A stretch of DNA of 10,895 bases from positions 1 through 10,895 of the forward strand of contig DBDH01000089.1 in NCBI GenBank assembly GCA_002293455.1, read 5' to 3'. Position numbers and translations under genes: made by a program. Under the pieces are notes generated by a model. The model made no database searches. It was not told the origin of the DNA and saw only the letters and a list, made by a program, of their open reading frames with translations. Below, piece by piece: positions 1 to 6,187 of the stretch. Each line of letters opens with the position of its first letter. Position 1 is the first letter of the stretch. The stretch comes from Treponema sp. UBA937 (GTDB lineage Bacteria; Spirochaetota; Spirochaetia; Treponematales; Breznakiellaceae).

Positions 1-17
1 GGAGCACATCATATCAG

Positions 18-55
18 GGCAATACTGATTAGAGTCAATTTAATCAGTGTTACCC
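18..55. repeat. 15-bp imperfect inverted repeat with 9-nt spacer upstream of grpE
   Basis: Arms at 18-32 and 41-55 pair at 13 of 15 positions. The core 21-31 / 41-51 (AATACTGATTA, TAATCAGTGTT) matches at 10 of 11, and the remaining core position (T23 with G49) would be a G-U pair in RNA. C20 opposite A52 is a true mismatch. A 9-nt spacer is the geometry of the HrcA operator CIRCE, but the arm sequence is not the CIRCE consensus (TTAGCACTC). It could be an operator, part of a terminator for an upstream gene, or a leader structure. It shares bases 54-55 with the next repeat, so the two hairpins cannot both form fully. Confidence 0.55.
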
Positions 56-76
56 TCAGCCGCCGTATTGCTGAGG
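54..76 (+). terminator. 7-bp perfect hairpin, possible terminator of upstream gene
   Basis: CCTCAGC (54-60) and GCTGAGG (70-76) are exact reverse complements around a 9-nt loop. The bases after it are T-rich (TTTAGAATTT), which would suit a weak intrinsic terminator for a gene to the left. The T-tract is interrupted, so the terminator reading is tentative. The stem overlaps the 3' arm of the preceding inverted repeat, giving mutually exclusive folds. Confidence 0.35.
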
Positions 77-152
77 TTTAGAATTTACATTATTTTTCCG
101 CTAAGTATTCACTTTTTTACCCATTTATATTATTTTTAAGAAAAGAAAAATG

Positions 153-182
153 TTGACGATTGAGCATCAAATTAAGTATCTT
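153..182 (+). promoter_or_regulatory. Candidate promoter for grpE
   Basis: TTGACG at 153-158 matches 5 of 6 bases of the sigma-70 -35 box. TATCTT at 177-182, 18 bp downstream, matches 4 of 6 bases of the -10 box. TATAAC at 188-193 is a better -10 hexamer but has no -35 at proper spacing. The whole 80-200 stretch is AT-rich. No CIRCE element is visible between this promoter and grpE, so if the cluster is controlled by HrcA, the operator is probably outside the window. Confidence 0.35.
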
Positions 183-214
183 TTTATTATAACATCACAT
201 TTTAGGAAGTTTTC

Positions 215-880
215 ATGTCAAAGCATACATCTAACGAAGGAAAGCACAAGGAAGATCAGTCTTTTCAGGAACAAAAACATGAAGAACAAGTGAACAATGA
301 AAGCGCGGCGGAGCAGCCTCAAGAATCACCGGAAAAGGAAAGTCCGGCGGATAGAATCGCGGCATTGGAGCTTGAGGTTGCGGATTTGAAAGATCAGTAT
401 CTGCGGAAGGCTGCTGATTTTGAGAATTTCCGCAAAAGGATGAATCAGGAAAAACAAAACGCGATAGATTACGCCAATCAAAGTCTTCTTTTGGATATTA
501 TCCCCATTATTGACGATTTTGAAAGGGCGATTAAATCTGCCGATGTATCAAAAGATTTTTCCGGGTTTCAGGAAGGCGTTTCCATGATTGAGAAGCGGCT
601 TGTAAGCGAGCTTGAAAACAAATGGGGCTTAAAACGCTACGAGTCGGCGAATCAGCCTTTTAATCCGGAGATTCATGAAGCGATTATGATGGATAAATCC
701 GCCGATGTAAGTGAACCGATAGTCAGTGAGGATTTCCTCAAAGGCTATCTTTTAAAAGACAGGGTTGTCCGGAGCGCGAAAGTTAAGGTTTTGATGCCCG
801 CGGAAACCCGTTCGGATAACAATTCCGAAGAAAGCGAACATGCTTCCGATGTTCCGGCGGATTCCGGAACAGAACAGTAA
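215..880 (+). CDS. grpE: GrpE, nucleotide exchange factor for DnaK
   Basis: GrpE is the cytoplasmic dimeric cofactor that releases ADP from DnaK and so resets the Hsp70 cycle. The 221-residue length is normal. Residues 1-43 are a polar, acidic, low-complexity tail. A long helix follows at about 45-80 with heptad-like spacing (the GrpE coiled coil), including an FENFRKR segment at 69-75 typical of the family. The C-terminal beta domain holds the signature region from FNPEIHEA (149-156) to VVRSAKVKV (184-192). An acidic tail of about 25 residues ends the protein. The ATG at 215 is preceded by AGGAA at 204-208, 6 nt away. dnaK follows 110 bp downstream on the same strand, which supports a chaperone operon. 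Confidence 0.97.
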   Translation: MSKHTSNEGKHKEDQSFQEQKHEEQVNNESAAEQPQESPEKESPADRIAALELEVADLKDQYLRKAADFENFRKRMNQEKQNAIDYANQSLLLDIIPIIDDFERAIKSADVSKDFSGFQEGVSMIEKRLVSELENKWGLKRYESANQPFNPEIHEAIMMDKSADVSEPIVSEDFLKGYLLKDRVVRSAKVKVLMPAETRSDNNSEESEHASDVPADSGTEQ

Positions 881-892
881 TAGTGAGAAATA

Positions 893-914
893 AGGGTCTC
901 TTTTGATGAGCCCT
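893..914 (+). other. Small hairpin after grpE
   Basis: AGGG (893-896) plus CTC (898-900) pairs with GAGCCCT (908-914), with T897 bulged and a 7-nt loop. It is followed by a run of A, not T, so it is not a plus-strand intrinsic terminator and would let transcription pass on to dnaK. A role in mRNA stability is possible but only inferred. Confidence 0.35.
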
Positions 915-948
915 AAAAAAATATTTTGTATATATGTAAGTGAAGGCG

Positions 949-968
949 GCGGTTTTGGGAAAAACCGC
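949..968 (+). other. 8-bp hairpin just upstream of the dnaK ribosome binding site
   Basis: GCGGTTTT (949-956) and AAAACCGC (961-968) are perfect complements around a GGGA loop. The hairpin ends 6 nt before the purine-rich Shine-Dalgarno stretch at 974-983 and 22 nt before the dnaK ATG. It has no T-tract of its own, so it is not a terminator. A 5' stem here could protect a processed dnaK message and favour higher DnaK than GrpE output. That role is inference. Confidence 0.5.
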
Positions 969-990
969 GGCATAAAGAGGAGAGTTTGTC

Positions 991-2907
991 ATGGGAAAAA
1001 TTATAGGAATTGATTTAGGAACCACCAACTCATGCGTGGCTATTTTGGAAGGCGGTGAACCGATTGTTATCCAGAATGCCGAAGGCGGAAGGACCACGCC
1101 TTCAATCGTAGGATTTACCAGTAAGGGTGAGCGGGTTGTCGGCCAGCCGGCTAAAAATCAGATGATTACCAACCCCGAAAATACTATTTATTCGATTAAG
1201 CGCTTTATGGGCCGCCGTTATGCTGAAGTTTCCGGTGAAATGAAACTGATGCCCTATCATGTAAAGGAACAGGGTGATGATGTCCGTGTTGATATTGACG
1301 GAAAAATGTATTCCCCCCAGGAAATTTCCGCCTTTATCCTGCAAAAAATGAAGAAAACCGCGGAAGATTACCTCGGCGAAGCTGTTACCGAAGCCGTTAT
1401 TACCGTTCCGGCCTATTTTAATGACGCACAGCGTCAGGCCACAAAGGATGCCGGGAAAATCGCGGGTCTTGAAGTAAAACGTATCATTAACGAACCCACT
1501 GCCGCGTCTTTGGCGTTTGGATTCAACAAGGATCAGAAAAAAGAACGGACCATCGCCGTATACGATCTTGGCGGCGGAACCTTCGATATTTCCATCCTCG
1601 AATTGGGCGAAGGCGTGTTTGAGGTAAAATCCACCAACGGCGATACCCACCTTGGCGGCGACGATTTTGACCGCCGCATTATGGAATGGCTTATCGATGA
1701 TTTTAAAAAGGATACCGGTATCGATCTTGGCAAAGACCGCATGGCTCTGCAAAGGCTTCGTGAAGCCGCCGAAAAGGCAAAGATTGAGTTGTCCGCCACT
1801 CAGCAGACGGAAATCAATCTTCCGTTTATCACTGCCGATCAGTCCGGCCCCAAACATCTTCAAAAATCTTTGGCAAGGGCGAAGTTTGAACAAATGGTTT
1901 CCGATTTGCTGGAACGGTCAAAAACTCCCTGTAATAAAGCGCTGGCTGACGCGGGCGTTACCGCGGATCAGATTGATGAAGTTATCCTTGTCGGCGGTTC
2001 AACCCGTATTCCCGCGGTTCAGCAGATCGTTAAAGAGCTTTTCAAGAAGGAACCCAATAAGGGCGTAAATCCCGATGAAGCAGTCGCTATCGGCGCGGCA
2101 ATTCAGGGAGGAATCCTTGGCGGCGACGTAAAAGATGTACTCCTCCTCGATGTTACGCCGCTTTCGCTGGGAATTGAAACACTCGGCGGCGTGATGACGA
2201 AACTCATCCCCAGAAATACGACGATTCCTACCCGGAAAAGCCAGATTTTCTCCACCGCGGCGGATAATCAAACTGCCGTGTCTATTCAGGTTTTGCAGGG
2301 CGAGCGGGAAATGGCGAGCCAAAACCGGACTTTGGGCCGCTTTGACCTTGTGGGTATTCCTTCCGCGCCCCGCGGCGTACCGCAGATCGAAGTCGCTTTC
2401 GACATTGACGCGAACGGTATCGTGCATGTGTCCGCGAAAGACCTGGGAACCGGAAAAGAGCAGAAAATCCGCATTGAAAGTTCTTCCGGCCTGAATGAAT
2501 CTGATATTGACCGGATGGTAAAAGAAGCGGAACTTCACGCGGAAGAAGACAGGCGCGAACGCGAGCGGGCGGAAGCTCATAACGAAGCGGACAGCCTCAT
2601 CTACAGCACTGAAAAGAATATCAAAGATTTAGGCGATAAGGTCGGTGCGGAAGATAAATCCAAAGCTGAGGCCGCTGTCGCCGAATTAAAGCAGGCTCTC
2701 GAAGGCGGAGACGTTCAGGCGATAAAAGATAAAACCGAAGCCTTGAAGCAGGTTGCCTACAAGATTGCCGAAGAAGTGTACAAACAGAACGGCGCGCAGC
2801 CGGGTCCGGAACAGGGCGCGGCGGGTCCTGACCAGGAACCTGACAGCGGAAGCAATACCAAAACGGCGGAAGACGTAGATTACGAAGTCGTTGACGACGA
2901 TAAGTAA
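991..2907 (+). CDS. dnaK: DnaK, Hsp70 chaperone
   Basis: This is an ATP-dependent cytoplasmic chaperone that binds exposed hydrophobic segments, working with GrpE and DnaJ encoded on either side. At 638 residues it is full length. The N-terminal ATPase domain (about 1-381) shows all three Hsp70 signatures: IDLGTTNSC at 6-14, YDLGGGTFDIS at 191-201 and VILVGGSTRIP from 331. The conserved linker DVLLLDVTPL is at 382-391. The substrate-binding beta domain and helical lid follow, with a Gly/Pro/Glu-rich tail and the acidic end DVDYEVVDDDK, the usual bacterial DnaK C-terminus. A strong Shine-Dalgarno AGAGGAGAG (975-983) precedes the ATG. No missing motif or frameshift was seen. The next gene, dnaJ, starts 275 bp downstream after a heavily structured spacer. 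Confidence 0.99.
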   Translation: MGKIIGIDLGTTNSCVAILEGGEPIVIQNAEGGRTTPSIVGFTSKGERVVGQPAKNQMITNPENTIYSIKRFMGRRYAEVSGEMKLMPYHVKEQGDDVRVDIDGKMYSPQEISAFILQKMKKTAEDYLGEAVTEAVITVPAYFNDAQRQATKDAGKIAGLEVKRIINEPTAASLAFGFNKDQKKERTIAVYDLGGGTFDISILELGEGVFEVKSTNGDTHLGGDDFDRRIMEWLIDDFKKDTGIDLGKDRMALQRLREAAEKAKIELSATQQTEINLPFITADQSGPKHLQKSLARAKFEQMVSDLLERSKTPCNKALADAGVTADQIDEVILVGGSTRIPAVQQIVKELFKKEPNKGVNPDEAVAIGAAIQGGILGGDVKDVLLLDVTPLSLGIETLGGVMTKLIPRNTTIPTRKSQIFSTAADNQTAVSIQVLQGEREMASQNRTLGRFDLVGIPSAPRGVPQIEVAFDIDANGIVHVSAKDLGTGKEQKIRIESSSGLNESDIDRMVKEAELHAEEDRRERERAEAHNEADSLIYSTEKNIKDLGDKVGAEDKSKAEAAVAELKQALEGGDVQAIKDKTEALKQVAYKIAEEVYKQNGAQPGPEQGAAGPDQEPDSGSNTKTAEDVDYEVVDDDK

Positions 2908-2921
2908 TTAACTGTTGTAAA

Positions 2922-2963
2922 ATGAGTTTGTTGCAAAACTCGGTTAGTTTTGCACAAGCTCAT
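2922..2963 (+). repeat. 18-bp stem-loop (P1) in the dnaK-dnaJ spacer
   Basis: The inner stem TGCAAAACT (2932-2940) / AGTTTTGCA (2946-2954) is perfect around the loop CGGTT. After one bulged T (2931), the outer stem ATGAGTTTG (2922-2930) / CAAGCTCAT (2955-2963) adds 9 pairs, one of them a U-G wobble on the plus-strand RNA. No T-tract follows, so it is not an obvious terminator. The tip motif recurs in the hairpin at 3010-3040, which suggests a repeat family or a common binding site. Confidence 0.7.
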
Positions 2964-2999
2964 GCGATTTCTCGCCTAAAGGCTGTGAAATACGTATTT
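2964..2999 (+). repeat. Weak stem-loop (P2) and overlapping 12-bp palindrome
   Basis: ATTTC (2967-2971) pairs with GAAAT (2987-2991), and GCC (2974-2976) with GGC (2981-2983) around a TAAA loop. An internal loop separates the two short stems. The right arm overlaps a perfect palindrome, AAATACGTATTT at 2988-2999. Either could be a short structural element between the two larger hairpins on each side. Taken alone it is weak. Its position in a run of adjacent inverted repeats is what makes it worth marking. Confidence 0.35.
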
Positions 3000-3009
3000 T
3001 TAAGAGGTT

Positions 3010-3040
3010 GAAATTGCAAAAACTGAAGTTTTGCAATTTC
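3010..3040 (+). repeat. 12-bp perfect stem-loop (P3) in the dnaK-dnaJ spacer
   Basis: GAAATTGCAAAA (3010-3021) and TTTTGCAATTTC (3029-3040) are exact reverse complements. If A3022 bulges, a further C-G pair closes a TGAA tetraloop. The TTGCAAAA ... TTTTGCA motif and the AGTTTTGCA string are shared with the stem-loop at 2922-2963, about 80 bp upstream. GAG (3004-3006) and CTC (3041-3043) could extend the helix past a short internal loop. Confidence 0.65.
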
Positions 3041-3067
3041 CTCAAATGTGTGTTTTTCGAATATTGT

Positions 3068-3126
3068 AACAGAAAAGTTGTTCGGAAATTGCGGATTCAT
3101 CCGGTGATTTCCGGACAGCTTTTGTT
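3068..3126 (+). terminator. 17-20 bp stem-loop (P4), possible attenuating terminator between dnaK and dnaJ
   Basis: The arms 3073-3089 and 3107-3123 match at 15 of 17 positions. Both exceptions are T opposite G, so all 17 pair in the plus-strand RNA. Inside, CGGAT (3092-3096) / ATCCG (3099-3103) forms a second small stem. AAC (3068-3070) / GTT (3124-3126) may extend the base. The 3' arm ends in CTTTTGTTT, a T-rich tract that could release RNA polymerase. If so, it would lower dnaJ transcription relative to dnaK without blocking it. It is long and A/T-rich near the base, unlike a compact terminator, so an RNA-processing site is the alternative. Confidence 0.5.
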
Positions 3127-3182
3127 TATAAACACAATTCGCAGATGAGAAGCGAAGAAACTTTTCTTACAAGGATGCCGAT

Positions 3183-4310
3183 GTGGCAAAACGTGATTAT
3201 TATGAAGTTCTGGGGCTGCAAAAGGGCGCATCTAAAGACGATATAAAAAAAGCCTACCGGAAACTAGCAATTCAATATCATCCTGACAAAAATCCCGGAG
3301 ACAAGCAGGCGGAAGAAAAGTTTAAAGAAGCCACCGAAGCCTATGAAATATTGTATGATGATCAAAAAAAGTCCGCTTATGATCAATTCGGTTTTGCCGG
3401 AGTTGAAGGCATGGGCGGCGGACAAGGCTTTAATTCCTCCGCGTTCCATGGCTTTGAAGATATTTTCGGGGATTTTTCGGGCATTTTTGATACTTTTTTC
3501 GGAGGCGGCGCGCGGCGTTCTTCCGGGGCTGCGGGCGGTATCAGGCAGGGCGCGAATCTTCGTTACGATATAGAAATACCCTTTAAAGAAGCCGTTTTCG
3601 GCACAAAAGTGGAAATCCAGTATTCTCATCACGAAGCCTGTAAAACGTGCGGCGGCAGCGGAGCCGCGTCCGGCGGTTCACGAAAAGTATGCAATACGTG
3701 TTCGGGAACCGGTCAAATCCGCCGGAGCCAAGGATTTTTCTCGATGACCTCTCCCTGTCCAACCTGCGGCGGCGAAGGGTACGTTATCGAGAATCCCTGC
3801 AAAGACTGCGGCGGTTCCGGCTTAAAGAAAAAGCATCAGAAGTTAGCGATTACCATTCCCTCAGGCGTTGAAAACGGAAAACGCGTGGTGATTTCCAAGC
3901 AGGGCGACGCTGGTCCGAACGGCGGTCCTCCCGGCGATTTATATGTGTTTATCCGCGTGAAGCCGCACGATTACTTTGAGCGGGAAGGCCTCGATCTGTA
4001 CTGCGCCGTTCCCATCTCCATAACGCAGGCGAGTCTTGGAACGGACCTTTTTGTAACAACACTTGACGATAAAAAGATTAAAGTGAAAATCCCTTCCGGC
4101 ATCCAAAACGGGAAAATGCTCCGCGTAAGGGATGAAGGCGTCCCATCAGGCGGCCGCCGGGGAAACCTCTACATCAAAGTGATGGTGCAGGTTCCGCAGA
4201 AACTTTCCAAACGGGGCAGGGAACTTCTGGAAGAACTTTCCAACACCGAAGGCGAAAACGCTTCACCCAAGCCGATTCCGCTTTCCGAGTTGGCGCATCA
4301 TCAGCAGTAG
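3183..4310 (+). CDS. dnaJ: DnaJ, Hsp40 co-chaperone
   Basis: DnaJ delivers substrates to DnaK and stimulates its ATPase. The 375-residue protein has the full type I layout. The J domain (about 5-70) carries the essential HPD at 33-35. A Gly/Phe-rich linker (about 73-120) follows. The cysteine-rich zinc domain has four CxxCxGxG-type repeats starting at C153, C170, C192 and C206. By family knowledge C153/C156/C206/C209 bind one zinc and C170/C173/C192/C195 the other. The C-terminal beta-sandwich and dimerisation region (about 215-350) come last. The start is GTG at 3183, supported by AAGGA at 3171-3175 with 7-nt spacing. The ATG at 3181 is out of frame. It converges on the next gene with only 10 bp between stop codons. 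Confidence 0.98.
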   Translation: MAKRDYYEVLGLQKGASKDDIKKAYRKLAIQYHPDKNPGDKQAEEKFKEATEAYEILYDDQKKSAYDQFGFAGVEGMGGGQGFNSSAFHGFEDIFGDFSGIFDTFFGGGARRSSGAAGGIRQGANLRYDIEIPFKEAVFGTKVEIQYSHHEACKTCGGSGAASGGSRKVCNTCSGTGQIRRSQGFFSMTSPCPTCGGEGYVIENPCKDCGGSGLKKKHQKLAITIPSGVENGKRVVISKQGDAGPNGGPPGDLYVFIRVKPHDYFEREGLDLYCAVPISITQASLGTDLFVTTLDDKKIKVKIPSGIQNGKMLRVRDEGVPSGGRRGNLYIKVMVQVPQKLSKRGRELLEELSNTEGENASPKPIPLSELAHHQQ

Positions 4311-4320
4311 ATTTATAGCG

Positions 4321-4992
4321 TCACGATTGCCAATCTTTTATCCAGAATTCTCCGCCTATCGTCGTAGTTGGGCCGTGGCCGGGAAATACCTGCATGGTTT
4401 CGTCCATAAGGAGCAGGCGCTTGAGGCTTTTCCCTATGGCGGCCGTACTGCCCCCGGGGCCGTCGCTTCGGCCTATTCCTCCCGCAAAAAGCGTGTCTCC
4501 GCTGAAAAGAATATGTTCGCTTTGATAAAGAAAACACACTGAACCGAGTGAATGTCCCGGCGTATGCATCACTTTGAACGGACCAATTTCATCATCAGCT
4601 TTTAATAAAATTGATGGAAGAACCGGTACCGGCGCCCAAATTACTTCGGCAAAACGCCTTTGTTCTGCCGAAAGATCCTCAAAAAATGTTTGCTGTTTTT
4701 CGGGATTCACAAAATCCGCGTCATCCTTGTGAATGGCGAATTCCGGTTTATGCCGATGAAAAAAATCCATCAATTCAGATACTGCCCCGGTATGGTCAAA
4801 ATGACCGTGAGTGAGTAAAATATACTGTGGATACATGCGCAATGTTTCAAGCCGTGCTATAATAAGAGAAGCGTCCGCCCCCGGATCAATGACGATGCAG
4901 GGCCGCGGTGTTGTATCATCGGTGTTTTTTTCGTTAAGGGGAACGATCCAGCAGTTTACGGAAAGCCTTCCCACAGTTATGTGTTCTATCAT
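4321..4992 (-). CDS. Metallo-beta-lactamase-fold hydrolase, glyoxalase II-like
   Basis: This is a 223-residue metallohydrolase of the MBL superfamily, probably cytoplasmic since no signal peptide is seen. Visible metal ligands are the THGHFDH motif (H62, H64, D66, H67), H147 in HTPGHSLGS, D166 in FSGDTLF, and H206 in FPGHG. The segment GDTLFAGGIGRSDGPGG (165-181) and the compact size resemble YcbL-type glyoxalase II relatives. True glyoxalase II is longer, with a C-terminal helical glutathione-binding domain that is absent here, so the substrate is unknown. The ATG at 4992 lacks a clear Shine-Dalgarno. A TATAAT lies 6 nt upstream on its strand. It is convergent with dnaJ and divergent from the membrane protein gene, so it is probably its own transcription unit. 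Confidence 0.88.
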   Translation of the reverse strand: MIEHITVGRLSVNCWIVPLNEKNTDDTTPRPCIVIDPGADASLIIARLETLRMYPQYILLTHGHFDHTGAVSELMDFFHRHKPEFAIHKDDADFVNPEKQQTFFEDLSAEQRRFAEVIWAPVPVLPSILLKADDEIGPFKVMHTPGHSLGSVCFLYQSEHILFSGDTLFAGGIGRSDGPGGSTAAIGKSLKRLLLMDETMQVFPGHGPTTTIGGEFWIKDWQS

Positions 4993-4998
4993 GGAGGA

Positions 4999-5004
4999 AT
5001 TATA
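4999..5004 (-). promoter_or_regulatory. Candidate -10 box for the MBL hydrolase gene
   Basis: Read on the minus strand this is TATAAT, an exact -10 hexamer ending 6 nt before the ATG at 4992. Transcription starting about 7 nt downstream of it would begin at or next to the start codon, giving a leaderless message. That would fit the missing Shine-Dalgarno. The -35 region (about 5021-5028) is poor, so the promoter is tentative. Confidence 0.35.
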
Positions 5005-5021
5005 CCCTGCGTGTTTATGAT

Positions 5022-6164
5022 TTGCTAGTTATCCTTGGTATCGCGATTTTCTTTTACGGAATTGTTCCGGTGATCGGCGCTTTTTGGGTCCGCCGGAATT
5101 GGCGGAAGTTCCGCAACCGTTTTGATAATCTGCGCCTGTCTTCGCTTTTGAATTACCGGCTGTATCAGGAAACACAAAGCAGGGGGAAAGAGTTCCGCTT
5201 TCTTGGCGGGCTTGAATCGATCACGGATGATCAAACGCTTTGGGTTCGTAATGCTGATATTACGATACCGGCGGATCTGAAAAATGCCCGCATCTACCTT
5301 TTGCCTAATACCGAAGATGAAACGATGCGTTCGTCCGGCTCAAGAAAGGCTTCGCCAGAACGCATCAGCCTTGACAGACTTTCCAGTTTGAACGAGGGGG
5401 TACATGTGTACATCGGCGGAATCCTCGATATAAAACATGACAGGCTTACCTTTTTATCCACTAAGGAACATCCTTTGCTGATTATCTTTTACAGCGGAAC
5501 TCACAGAAGCCTTTTAATCAGGGCAATCCGGGCAGGGCGGCAAAAAAATGAATACTGGAACGGTCTTACGCCTTATACGCTCGCGTTCGGAGCTTTTCTG
5601 GAATTGATCTATTCGTTTAATTTTATCGCGCGGCCCGCGTTTCAGCTTACCTTGATTACCGCGATTATCGCGATGTTCGGTCCTTTGTTTCCGCTTGTTC
5701 CGCCGGGAATTATCTTTACGAATATTTACAGCCGTTTATGGAGAAAAGCCCGGATGTTCCGCGCTTACCGTGATGTATTCAAATTGCCGCAAAAATACCT
5801 CTCGCCGGGAACCATGCAAGGGTATTTGCCCAACGGAGAAAAATACGGGTTTCTCACGTTTGATGTGCTTCCAGCTTGGGTAAAGGAAGATGCTATTTTG
5901 TATCTTCCCCGCGAATTGAAACACAAAAAGGGAAAAAAATGGTATATTTTTGGTGTTTTTACCGAAAACATTGATGTTCCTCTGGCGCTGCCGGATGATC
6001 CTTTAGCGGCATTCACCGTTTTTCCCGATGAACCGGAAAAGCTGGCGAAAACATACGCCGCAAAAGCTCATTTACTGGAAATCTGTTCCTGCATCATTTT
6101 TGCGCTGGGAATAGGATTGAATTGTCTTTTCATTGTATTGATTCTTTTTATTGTTTTGCTGTAA
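5022..6164 (+). CDS. Polytopic membrane protein of unknown function
   Basis: I do not recognise the family. The 380-residue protein has a hydrophobic helix at 3-22 followed by a strongly basic stretch (RRNWRKFRNR, 24-33). A soluble domain of about 150 residues comes next. Hydrophobic segments lie at about 184-203 and 207-236, then a second soluble domain of about 115 residues, and a long hydrophobic C-terminus (351-380). Positive-inside charge suggests the first soluble domain is cytoplasmic. The two soluble parts look loosely alike (extended strands, a charged stretch, then a hydrophobic turn), so a duplicated domain is possible. The start is uncertain. TTG at 5022 lacks a Shine-Dalgarno, whereas GGAGG at 4993-4997 sits 9 nt before an in-frame CTG at 5007. 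The next gene starts 23 bp downstream, so the two are probably cotranscribed. Confidence 0.8.
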   Translation: MLVILGIAIFFYGIVPVIGAFWVRRNWRKFRNRFDNLRLSSLLNYRLYQETQSRGKEFRFLGGLESITDDQTLWVRNADITIPADLKNARIYLLPNTEDETMRSSGSRKASPERISLDRLSSLNEGVHVYIGGILDIKHDRLTFLSTKEHPLLIIFYSGTHRSLLIRAIRAGRQKNEYWNGLTPYTLAFGAFLELIYSFNFIARPAFQLTLITAIIAMFGPLFPLVPPGIIFTNIYSRLWRKARMFRAYRDVFKLPQKYLSPGTMQGYLPNGEKYGFLTFDVLPAWVKEDAILYLPRELKHKKGKKWYIFGVFTENIDVPLALPDDPLAAFTVFPDEPEKLAKTYAAKAHLLEICSCIIFALGIGLNCLFIVLILFIVLL

Positions 6165-6187
6165 CATACAATTACTGATAGAATAGT

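Larger units (their letters stand above)
1..81 (+). other. Possible 3' end of an upstream gene (frame undecided)
   Basis: One plus-strand frame stays open from base 1 to a TAG at 79-81. The other two plus-strand frames close near bases 26-32. If coding, this would be the last 26 codons or fewer of a gene entering from the left. In many bacteria hrcA precedes grpE, but the residues visible are too few to recognise HrcA or anything else. The stretch also contains two inverted repeats, which argues as much for a 3' untranslated or regulatory region as for coding. Confidence 0.2.

Noticed and set aside
1..214. CIRCE heat-shock operator
   Set aside because: The 9-nt spacing is present in two inverted repeats, but neither has TTAGCACTC/GAGTGCTAA half-sites or a close variant.
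1102..1893. 263-codon open frame antisense to dnaK
   Set aside because: Long antisense frames are a known by-product of Hsp70 gene codon usage. The translation is low in recognisable motifs, and no ribosome binding site or promoter was seen. The sense frame is a certain DnaK.
1999..2580. 193-codon open frame antisense to the 3' half of dnaK
   Set aside because: Same cause as above; composition is arginine- and phenylalanine-rich, typical of a shadow frame.
2908..3182. Insertion sequence or CRISPR in the dnaK-dnaJ spacer
   Set aside because: There is no transposase frame, no target-site duplication I could see, and no regular repeat-spacer pattern. The repeats are hairpins with different flanks.
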